DNA of 6,185 nt, taken from positions 1-6,185 of the forward strand of contig DAICZI010000112.1 of assembly GCA_027311205.1 (NCBI GenBank), in the 5' to 3' direction. Under the pieces are notes generated by a model. The model did not search any database, had not been told where the DNA came from, and saw only the letters and a program-made list of their open reading frames with translations. This DNA is from Beijerinckiaceae bacterium. Its GTDB lineage: Bacteria; Pseudomonadota; Alphaproteobacteria; Rhizobiales; Beijerinckiaceae. Every line of letters starts with the position of its first letter. Positions within the stretch are counted from its first letter, which is position 1. The position numbers and the translations under genes are program-made. Below, one piece after another: positions 1 to 5,319 of this stretch.

Positions 1-406
1 GGCTCCGGCTTTGCAGACGCAGGCATGGAGCCTTCGACAGTTCGTTCTGTGCCTATGCGGGCCTGTTAAGCGCGCCGGCCTGATTTCGGGCGCTTGTAAA
101 ATGGGTAACAGGCGCGCCCGCGCCCTGTCCCGCGGATTTCCGTTTCAGCAGCTTTGCGCCCGAAGGCTTCGACGTTCTGGCGCCATAAATTTTTTTGAAT
201 CGCCCTGAAAATCATTGGCGCAATCGGAAAAAGCCTGCTAGAAAGTTGATTGCACATTCATGCGCGCGACGTGTATCTGCGGTCTGGCGTCGAGCGAACC
301 GGTTTCCGGACGTGTGCGGGCGTGGCTTTGGATATCTGGGGATTTTCCTGCAGGTCATGGGTTGCGTTGGGCAAGGCTGGCTGAACTGGTGAATAGCAGG
401 ACTGAA
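1..406. other. Non-coding region upstream of the cold-shock gene
   Basis: I see no convincing gene here. The open frames on both strands give low-complexity, Arg/Cys-rich translations with no family resemblance. One plus-strand frame open from the left edge ends with TAA at 67-69 and could be the last 22 codons of a gene lying to the left, but nothing identifies it. An AT-rich patch at about 184-245, including a run of seven T at 190-196, is the most promoter-like part, yet I could not find a -35/-10 pair with good spacing. The T run follows a weak stem (GCGCC 156-160 with GGCGC 179-183) after a six-base gap, so it might be a poor terminator for an upstream gene. The right-hand part is probably the long leader typical of cold-shock mRNAs. 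That last point is inference. Confidence 0.5.
61..113. repeat. Imperfect inverted repeat (possible hairpin)
   Basis: GCCTGTT at 61-67 is complementary to AACAGGC at 107-113. Directly inside it, AAGCGC at 68-73 is complementary to GCGCTT at 90-95. Together they give 13 base pairs with an 11-base bulge on the right arm (96-106) and a 16-base loop. It lies just after the TAA at 67-69 that might end an upstream gene, and no T run follows it, so it is not a standard terminator. It could be a structured 3' end, part of a small RNA, or chance in GC-rich DNA. Confidence 0.4.
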
Positions 407-1075
407 ATGAGCAAAGGCAGAGACTTCCGTGGGCCGAAGAAACGCGGATTTGATGATGATGGGCCTTCGCCCTACGAGCCTCGGGCGGCTCGTTCGCCGC
501 GCAGCGCTTACGGCGGTGGTGGTGATTTCGGCGGTGGAGCGGCTGCACCAGCTCCGGCTATGAGCAACGCTCCGGCAGTGGACGCCATTGTAAAATGGTT
601 CAAGGGCGACAAGGGTTTCGGCTTTGTCGAGCTGAGTGGCGGCGGCGGCGATGCGTTCCTGCATATCCATGCCCTGCAATCGGCCGGCTACGAGACGGTG
701 CCTCCGGGTGCCAAGCTGAAAGTCACCGTGGGAACCGGCTTGAAGGGCGCGCAGGTCACGCGCGTTCTTGAAGTTGATACGGCTGGTGCCGCCGAGCGCG
801 CACCGCAGCAACCCCGCACAAGTGACGGTCCGCGCACCAACCGCCGCGACTATGATGCGTCAACGGCCGTGACGCTGTCAGGCAAGGTCAAGTGGTTCAA
901 CGACGAGAAGGGCTTCGGCTTCGTCCAGTGCAATGATGGCGGCAAGGATGTGTTTGTGCACATTTCCGTCCTCGGCAATGCTGGCATCAATCACCTTGCC
1001 GAAGGGCAGGCCGTGTCGATGCAGGTCGTCGAAACGCAGAAGGGCCGCGAAGCCAAGTCGCTCGCGCTAGAATAA
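407..1075 (+). CDS. Double cold-shock-domain protein (CspA family)
   Basis: A 222-residue nucleic-acid-binding protein with two CspA-type cold-shock domains, expected to bind single-stranded RNA or DNA in the cytoplasm and melt mRNA structure. Residues 1-57 are a basic then Gly/Ala/Pro-rich tail beginning MSKGRDFRGPKKRGFDDD. Domain 1 covers about 59-123, with RNP1 KGFGFVE (69-75) and RNP2 DAFLHIH (82-88). A charged linker of about 35 residues follows. Domain 2 covers about 157-222, with RNP1 KGFGFVQ (168-174) and RNP2 VFVHIS (182-187), and is closer to canonical CspA. I chose the ATG at 407 because AGCAGGA lies six bases upstream and the conserved N-terminus begins there. The frame is open back to 260, but that extra translation looks like leader. 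Two-domain cold-shock proteins of this length are known in alphaproteobacteria (for example Caulobacter CspC and CspD). An intrinsic terminator follows, suggesting a single-gene transcript. The family is certain; whether it is cold-induced is not visible. Confidence 0.95.
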   Translation: MSKGRDFRGPKKRGFDDDGPSPYEPRAARSPRSAYGGGGDFGGGAAAPAPAMSNAPAVDAIVKWFKGDKGFGFVELSGGGGDAFLHIHALQSAGYETVPPGAKLKVTVGTGLKGAQVTRVLEVDTAGAAERAPQQPRTSDGPRTNRRDYDASTAVTLSGKVKWFNDEKGFGFVQCNDGGKDVFVHISVLGNAGINHLAEGQAVSMQVVETQKGREAKSLALE

Positions 1076-1103
1076 AGGCATCCGCCCATTTTCCGACAAT
1101 CAG

Positions 1104-1137
1104 AAGGCGCGCAGCACCCCTGCCCGCCTTTTTTCTT
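1104..1137 (+). terminator. Rho-independent terminator of the cold-shock gene
   Basis: AAGGCG (1104-1109) pairs with CGCCTT (1125-1130). After a C-C mismatch, GCAG (1111-1114) pairs with CTGC (1120-1123) around the five-base loop CACCC. The stem runs straight into a T-rich tail (1129-1137, TTTTTTCTT). It sits 28 bases after the cold-shock stop codon and 38 bases before mazG, so it should largely separate the two genes. On the minus strand no T run follows the stem, so it works in one direction only. Confidence 0.85.
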
Positions 1138-1175
1138 ATGGAACGCCCTTGAGGGCCCATGCCTATGGAGCGCCA

Positions 1176-2003
1176 ATGCCTGATGACTTGAAACCCGCGC
1201 GCGACATGGACCGGTTGCTGGAGATCATGGCGGCCCTGCGCACGCCGGGCACCGGTTGTCCGTGGGATTTGCGCCAGAACTTCGCCAGCATCGCCCCCTA
1301 TACGATTGAGGAGGCCTATGAGGTCGCTGATGCCATCGAGCGCGGCGATATGGCTGACCTTGCCGATGAATTGGGCGATCTCTTGCTGCAGGTAGTGTTT
1401 CATGCCCGCATGGCCGAGGAACAGGGGGCTTTTGCCTTCGGCGATGTGGTTCACGCCATCACCTCCAAGATGATCCGCCGCCATCCGCATGTGTTTGGCC
1501 ACGAGAAGGGCCACAGCGACGAGGCCAGCGTCCAGCGCAACTGGCAGGTGATCAAGGCTGAAGAACATGCCGCCCGAGAGAAAGCCGGCAAAGCGCCGCG
1601 CCCATCGTGGCTGGACCGCGTGCCCACCGCCCTGCCCGGCCTGACCCGCGCCGTCAAATTGCAATCCCGCGCCAGCGAGGTCGGCTTTGACTGGCACGAT
1701 GTCCGCGCGGTCCTGGACAAGATCCGCGAGGAAACCGACGAGATCGAGCAGGCCCTGGCCATCGGGGCCCCCCGTGATGAAGTGGCCGCTGAAATCGGTG
1801 ATTTACTGTTTTCGGTCGGCAATCTCGCCCGGCACCTTGACGTTGATCCAGAAGCCGCGACACGCATGACCAATGCCAAGTTCGTCGCCCGCTTCAGCCA
1901 TATCGAGCGCACTTTGGCAGCCGAGGGGCGCAAACTTGACGAGGCCGATCTCGATGAGATGGAAGCCCTCTGGAGGCAAGCGAAGGGGCTTGAGGCGGGC
2001 TGA
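1176..2003 (+). CDS. mazG: Nucleoside triphosphate pyrophosphohydrolase MazG
   Basis: MazG hydrolyses (d)NTPs, especially non-canonical ones, to the NMP and pyrophosphate. In E. coli it also lowers ppGpp. The 275-residue protein has the duplicated MazG fold. The N-terminal repeat shows the metal-binding acidic motifs EEAYE (45-49) and DELGD (64-68). The C-terminal, catalytically dominant repeat shows REETDEIE (184-191) and AEIGD (205-209). Other family signatures are CPWDLRQ (28-34), KMIRRHPHVF (98-107) and NWQVIKAEE (122-130). Length is close to E. coli MazG (263). The ATG at 1176 has GGAG five bases upstream. An in-frame TTG at 1149 would add nine residues but has no such site and would fall in a small hairpin (GCCC 1145-1148 with GGGC 1153-1156). 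I see no clear promoter in the short gap before it, so its promoter may lie within the cold-shock gene, or it may depend on read-through. It faces hflX convergently. Confidence 0.95.
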   Translation: MPDDLKPARDMDRLLEIMAALRTPGTGCPWDLRQNFASIAPYTIEEAYEVADAIERGDMADLADELGDLLLQVVFHARMAEEQGAFAFGDVVHAITSKMIRRHPHVFGHEKGHSDEASVQRNWQVIKAEEHAAREKAGKAPRPSWLDRVPTALPGLTRAVKLQSRASEVGFDWHDVRAVLDKIREETDEIEQALAIGAPRDEVAAEIGDLLFSVGNLARHLDVDPEAATRMTNAKFVARFSHIERTLAAEGRKLDEADLDEMEALWRQAKGLEAG

Positions 2004-2089
2004 TGAGGCAGGACGCCGCCGTCGCCCTATTGCAATGTGACGTCGATGGCGATTTGATGTCTATGCCGATTTGACGGGCAAAATCTGGC

Positions 2090-2107
2090 TGAGGATTATA
2101 ATCCTCA
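2090..2107. repeat. Perfect 18-bp palindrome over the hflX stop codon
   Basis: TGAGGATTATAATCCTCA reads the same on both strands. As RNA it would fold into a seven-base-pair stem with a TATA loop. Its right end (2105-2107) is the TGA stop of hflX on the minus strand. Transcripts of hflX then run into CCAGATTTTG, which includes only a short T run, so it may be a weak terminator or a 3' stability hairpin for hflX. It is also shared with the 3' end of any mazG transcript. Protein binding is an alternative. Confidence 0.6.
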
Positions 2108-3487
2108 CCCCTGCGCCATCCGGGCGTTGAAGCGGGCCTCGGCCTCTTTCGACATGCGCACTTCGAGGCGCACCATGCCATCGTCGTCGTTGGAACGAGC
2201 CAGCACCTCGCCATTGCGGTAAAGCCAGGTCAGATTGGCCCCGTCATCGGGCTTCAACTCCAGATGGCACAAGGCGTAATCGGCGGCCAGCATCGCCTCG
2301 ATGCGCTCCAGCAACTGTGGGCACCCCTGCCCGTCCAGGGCTGACACGGCGATGGGGCCGTCAGGTCCGCCAGTCTGCAACAGCGCCTCGCGGCGCTCTG
2401 GGGTCAACAGATCAATCTTGTTCAGGACTTCCAGACGCAGCGGCCCCTCGGCCCGCGTCAGGCCGAGCTCCGCCAGCACCGCCTCGACATCAGCCTCCTG
2501 CATGGCGCTGTCCGGCGAGGCGATATCGCGTACATGCAGGATGATGTCGGCATTCAGCACCTCTTCCAGCGTGGCGCGGAAGGCGGAAATCAGCCCGGTC
2601 GGCAGTTCCGAAATGAAGCCGACCGTATCCGACAGAATGACCCTGCCGCCATGAGGCAGGCGCATTTGCCGCATGGTCGGATCGAGGGTCGCAAACAATT
2701 GGTCAGCGGCGACCACATCAGACTGCGTCAGCGCGTTGAACAATGTTGATTTGCCGGCATTGGTATAACCCACCAGCGCCACGATGGGATAAGGCACCTC
2801 GCGTCGCGCCGCCCGGTGCAGGGCGCGGGTGCGCTTCACCGCCTCAAGATCACGCTCGATGCGGCTCATCCGATCCTGAATCAAGCGCCGATCGGTCTCG
2901 ATCTGTGTTTCGCCGGGGCCACCCAGAAAGCCAAAGCCGCCGCGCTGGCGCTCAAGATGCGTCCAGGAACGCACAAGCCGCGATTTTTGATAGGCCAGAT
3001 GCGCCAGTTCCACTTGCAGCACGCCCTCGCGGGTGCGGGCGCGCTGGCCAAAAATCTCCAGAATCAATCCCGTTCGGTCAATCACCTTGGCATTGAGCGC
3101 CTTTTCCAGATTGCGCTGCTGCACGGGTGACAGCGCGCAATCCATGATCACCAGAGTGATCTCTTCAGCCTCGATCAGTGCCGCCAATTCAGCCATCTTG
3201 CCGGTGCCAAGGTAGCTCGCCGGGCGGATGTCATGAAGATTGATCCGCATGGTCGCGATGATGGCAAGGTTGAGCGCCCGCGCCAGACTGACCGCCTCGG
3301 CAAACCGATCATCAAGCTCGCGCCTGGGCGCATAGGCCCCGGCCTTTTTGCCGGAGCCTGCCTGATAGGGCCCAATCACCAGGGCGCGGGTATTCGCCGC
3401 GATTTTGCGCGCAACTTCAAGATTGAACGATGCGGGTTCCTGAAGGCCGCCAGTCTCGCCCTTGCCGGTCTCGCCTTTAACGCTCAA
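2105..3487 (-). CDS. hflX: Ribosome-associated GTPase HflX
   Basis: HflX is an Obg/TRAFAC-class GTPase that binds the 50S subunit and splits stalled or heat-damaged ribosomes. From the proposed start it has 460 residues. The N-terminal HflX domain (about 34-165) includes [10 protein letters not shown] and the signature [14 protein letters not shown], then [18 protein letters not shown]. The linker helices carry [10 protein letters not shown] and [13 protein letters not shown] (189-201). The G domain shows G1 GYTNAGKST (240-248), G2 LFATLDPT (264-271), G3 DTVGF (287-291), G4 NKID (356-359) and G5 SAL (382-384), so all nucleotide-binding motifs are intact. No ATG fits the N-terminus. The best start is TTG at 3487, with GAGG nine bases and GAGAAG two bases upstream, overlapping the end of hfq by 11 bases. 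The next plausible start (GTG) would remove conserved sequence. It is very probably translated from the hfq transcript. The N-terminus carries the repeat [10 protein letters not shown]. The family call is certain; the start is less so. Confidence 0.95.
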   Translation of the reverse strand: MSVKGETGKGETGGLQEPASFNLEVARKIAANTRALVIGPYQAGSGKKAGAYAPRRELDDRFAEAVSLARALNLAIIATMRINLHDIRPASYLGTGKMAELAALIEAEEITLVIMDCALSPVQQRNLEKALNAKVIDRTGLILEIFGQRARTREGVLQVELAHLAYQKSRLVRSWTHLERQRGGFGFLGGPGETQIETDRRLIQDRMSRIERDLEAVKRTRALHRAARREVPYPIVALVGYTNAGKSTLFNALTQSDVVAADQLFATLDPTMRQMRLPHGGRVILSDTVGFISELPTGLISAFRATLEEVLNADIILHVRDIASPDSAMQEADVEAVLAELGLTRAEGPLRLEVLNKIDLLTPERREALLQTGGPDGPIAVSALDGQGCPQLLERIEAMLAADYALCHLELKPDDGANLTWLYRNGEVLARSNDDDGMVRLEVRMSKEAEARFNARMAQG

Positions 3488-3728
3488 TCTTCTCGGCCTC
3501 GTCGGCAGGATCGAACATTTGGATCGGATGTCCGGGCATGATCGTTGAGATGGCGTGCTTGTAAACAAGCTGCGATATGCCGTCACGGCGCAGCAGCACG
3601 CAGAAATTGTCAAACCACGTGACAACCCCTTGTAATTTCACCCCGTACACCAAAAAAATCGTGAGCGGGATTTTGTTTTTCCGAACAAAGTTGAGGAATG
3701 AATCCTGGAGGTTTTGTTGTTTTTCCAT
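3477..3728 (-). CDS. hfq: RNA chaperone Hfq
   Basis: Hfq is a hexameric Sm-like ring that pairs small regulatory RNAs with mRNAs and influences RNA decay. This 83-residue protein shows Sm1 (about 20-50) and Sm2 with [12 protein letters not shown] (54-65). Proximal-face, U-binding residues are present: Q8, D9, F39, F42, and Y56-K57-H58 (equivalent to E. coli Y55-K56-H57, shifted by the extra residue in RRDG). The rim patch reads RKNK (16-19). The distal face has F25, K31, L32 and Q33 for A-rich RNA. Residue 28 is Tyr, whereas E. coli and the alphaproteobacterial sequences I recall have Asn, in the adjacent GVKL segment. The acidic tail ([12 protein letters not shown]) is short, as usual in alphaproteobacteria. 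No good Shine-Dalgarno precedes the ATG at 3728. The start of the gene is noticeably more AT-rich than its neighbours. It has its own upstream promoter and overlaps hflX by 11 bases, forming an hfq-hflX operon. Confidence 0.97.
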   Translation of the reverse strand: MEKQQNLQDSFLNFVRKNKIPLTIFLVYGVKLQGVVTWFDNFCVLLRRDGISQLVYKHAISTIMPGHPIQMFDPADEAEKIER

Positions 3729-3760
3729 AGCGGTTATAATCCGATTTCGTGTTGTTTGTT
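3711..3760 (-). promoter_or_regulatory. A-rich ARN-like tracts flanking the hfq start codon
   Basis: Reading the minus strand, AACAAACAACACGAAA (3760-3745) lies 16 bases before the ATG, and GAAAAACAACAAAAC (3725-3711) follows it directly. Such A-A-N or A-R-N triplets are the known ligand of the Hfq distal face. Between them there is no purine-rich ribosome-binding site at the right distance; the nearest, GGA, is 11 bases away. Hfq is known to repress translation of its own mRNA in E. coli and Sinorhizobium. Direct autoregulation through these tracts is my inference. Confidence 0.45.
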
Positions 3761-3850
3761 AGGTTACCCAAAAAACCAGTCGTCAGTTGCGGCACGAGAA
3801 AAATGACACCGACCGCTCTTTTACACTACTGCTTTTAGTGAGCCCGCTTT

Positions 3851-3878
3851 ATTATACATTGCCTGTGGGCAAGAGCAA
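3851..3878 (-). promoter_or_regulatory. Putative sigma-70 promoter of hfq-hflX
   Basis: On the minus strand a perfect -10 box TATAAT (3856-3851) is preceded, after a 16-base spacer, by TTGCTC (3878-3873) as a -35 matching TTGACA at the first three bases. Transcription would begin near 3844, giving a leader of about 116 bases. That leader contains a small hairpin (CACTA...TAGTG, 3840-3824). The gap to ntrX lacks a strong terminator, so some read-through from ntrYX into hfq is also possible. Confidence 0.6.
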
Positions 3879-3880
3879 TG
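3857..3880. repeat. Dyad in the spacer of the hfq promoter
   Basis: CATTGC (3857-3862) and GCAATG (3875-3880) form an inverted repeat that abuts the -10 box and covers the -35. Nested inside it, TTGCC (3859-3863) and GGCAA (3868-3872) form a second one around TGTG. It sits where a repressor could exclude RNA polymerase. No known operator consensus is recognised. Confidence 0.4.
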
Positions 3881-3901
3881 CAGAAATAGCGTAACTGATT
3901 T

Positions 3902-3913
3902 GCACATTTGTGC
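3902..3913. repeat. 12-bp palindrome between ntrX and hfq
   Basis: GCACATTTGTGC has five-base inverted arms around TT. It lies 19 bases after the ntrX stop codon in the ntrX reading direction. Its centre is about 63 bases upstream of the predicted hfq transcription start, a distance typical of activator sites. As RNA it would be only a four-pair stem with no T run, so I do not call it a terminator for ntrX. A DNA-binding site is possible but unproven. Confidence 0.35.
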
Positions 3914-3932
3914 GGATCCGAGCCGCTTTGGC

Positions 3933-5300
3933 CTATTCGATGTTCAGCGATTTCATTTTGCGGTGCAGGGCGGAGCGCTCCATGCCGATAAATTCGGAAG
4001 TTTTTGAGACATTGCCGCCAAAGCGGCTGATCTGCGCAATCAGATATTCGCGCTCGAATAACTCGCGCGCCTCGCGCAGCGGCAGGCTCATCAGGCGTTC
4101 GCCGCCTGCGCCGCCAGGCAGAACCGGCACCAGCGCCCCCACCTCCTGCGGCAACATCGCCGCCGTGATCTCGCTTTCATCGCCGGTTCCGGATGTGAGG
4201 ATCAGCAACCGTTCGATGTTGTTGCGCAACTGCCGGATATTGCCTGGCCAGTCGTGCGACTGCAGGACAGCAAGGGCATCTTCGCTGATACGGCGGCTGG
4301 GCAAGCCATGCGTGCTGGCGAGCTGCTCCATGAAAAAATTGATCAGTTCGGGGATATCCTCGCGCCGCTCGGCCAGGGAGGGCACCCTCAGCGGCACCAC
4401 GGCGAGGCGATGGAACAGATCTTCACGAAACGCGCCGTTGGCCATGGCCTGCGCCAGATCGCGGCTGGTGGATGAAATGATACGGACATCGACATGCACC
4501 CTGGTCGCGCCATTGACGCGCTGAAAATTCTGGTCGACGAGCACCCGAAGGATTTTTCCCTGGGTCTCGCGCGGCATATCCGCCACTTCATCAAGATAAA
4601 GCGTGCCGCCATGCGCCTCTTCCAGCGCTCCAACCTTGCGCAATTCGCCGGTGCTCTCAACGCCGAAGAGTTCACTCTCCATCACGTCCGGCCCGATGGT
4701 CGCGGCATTGATGGCAATAAACGGGCCACTGACGCGCTGCGACAAGGCATGCAGGCTGCGCGCCGCCAATTCCTTGCCGGTGCCCGGCGCCCCGGTGATA
4801 AGAATGCGGGAATTGGTCGGGCCGATGCGCTCGATCATCTGGCGCAATTGCCCGGTCAGTGCTGACGTGCCGATAATCTTGTCGGCGACGCCCGAGCGGG
4901 CGCGCAACTCGCTGACCTCGCGTTTCAGGCGCGAGGCTTCCAGCGCCCGCTCGGCCACCAGCAGCAGCCGGTCAGCCTTGAACGGCTTTTCGATGAAATC
5001 ATAAGCCCCGAGCTTGATAGCCGCGACGGCCGTCTCGATGTTGCCGTGTCCGGAAATCATCACAACCGGCAGGGCGGGATGCTGTTCCTTGATCAGGGTC
5101 AGGAGTTGCAGCCCATCGAGTCTGGAGCCTTGCAACCAGATATCGAGGAAAACCAGCTGCGGTCGCCGCGCCGCGACAGCCGCCAATGCCTCGTCAGAAT
5201 TGCGGGCGACACGCGTGCCATGGCCTTCGTCTGACAGGATGCCGGCAACGATGTCGCGGATGTCGGCTTCGTCATCAATGATCAGGATATCAGTTGACAT
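3933..5300 (-). CDS. ntrX: NtrC-family response regulator NtrX
   Basis: This is the response regulator partner of NtrY, involved in alphaproteobacteria in nitrogen metabolism, redox response and envelope processes. It has 455 residues, the usual length. The receiver domain (about 3-120) has acidic pair D9-D10, phosphoacceptor D53 (FLDIWL), S83 and K105 (EKPF). A charged helical linker follows (120-137). The AAA+ domain has Walker A GAPGTGKE (170-177), Walker B TLYLDE (233-238), FREDLFHRL (291-299) and sensor II WPGNIRQLRN (351-360). A Fis-type helix-turn-helix lies at about 417-453 (GGNVSKTSEFIGMERSALHRKM). After ELFG (210-213) the chain reads VESTGELRKVG. Compared with NtrC it is four residues short and lacks GAFTGA, so contact with sigma-54 is not expected; this is typical of alphaproteobacterial NtrX. 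The ATG at 5300 has GGGAG five bases upstream and starts the conserved MSTDILIIDDE. It lies 19 bases after ntrY, in the same operon. Confidence 0.96.
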   Translation of the reverse strand: MSTDILIIDDEADIRDIVAGILSDEGHGTRVARNSDEALAAVAARRPQLVFLDIWLQGSRLDGLQLLTLIKEQHPALPVVMISGHGNIETAVAAIKLGAYDFIEKPFKADRLLLVAERALEASRLKREVSELRARSGVADKIIGTSALTGQLRQMIERIGPTNSRILITGAPGTGKELAARSLHALSQRVSGPFIAINAATIGPDVMESELFGVESTGELRKVGALEEAHGGTLYLDEVADMPRETQGKILRVLVDQNFQRVNGATRVHVDVRIISSTSRDLAQAMANGAFREDLFHRLAVVPLRVPSLAERREDIPELINFFMEQLASTHGLPSRRISEDALAVLQSHDWPGNIRQLRNNIERLLILTSGTGDESEITAAMLPQEVGALVPVLPGGAGGERLMSLPLREARELFEREYLIAQISRFGGNVSKTSEFIGMERSALHRKMKSLNIE

Positions 5301-5319
5301 TGCAGCTCCCGGTTTGAAA

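Noticed and set aside
11..257. Short open frames on both strands in the left flank
   Set aside because: Arg- and Cys-rich translations with no good ribosome-binding site or family resemblance; they overlap each other on opposite strands.
245..278. TTGATT as the -35 of the cold-shock promoter
   Set aside because: No -10-like hexamer occurs 16-19 bases downstream, so the promoter cannot be placed.
987..1697. 236-codon open frame on the minus strand across the cold-shock/mazG junction
   Set aside because: It runs antisense through two well-supported genes and the terminator. Long antisense frames are common in GC-rich DNA.
3728..3738. TATAAC just before the hfq ATG as the -10 of a leaderless promoter
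   Set aside because: There is no -35-like sequence 16-18 bases upstream, and a much better promoter exists at 3851-3878.
3760..3785. T6 run in the hfq leader as an intrinsic terminator or attenuator
   Set aside because: The sequence before the T run forms only a three-pair stem, too weak for termination.
3610..3795. Upstream open frame in the hfq leader on the minus strand
   Set aside because: It has no ribosome-binding site, runs into hfq in a different frame, and its sequence looks random.
3902..3913. Palindrome as a CRP/FNR site
   Set aside because: GCACA-TT-TGTGC has the wrong spacing and half-sites compared with TGTGA-N6-TCACA or TTGAT-N4-ATCAA.
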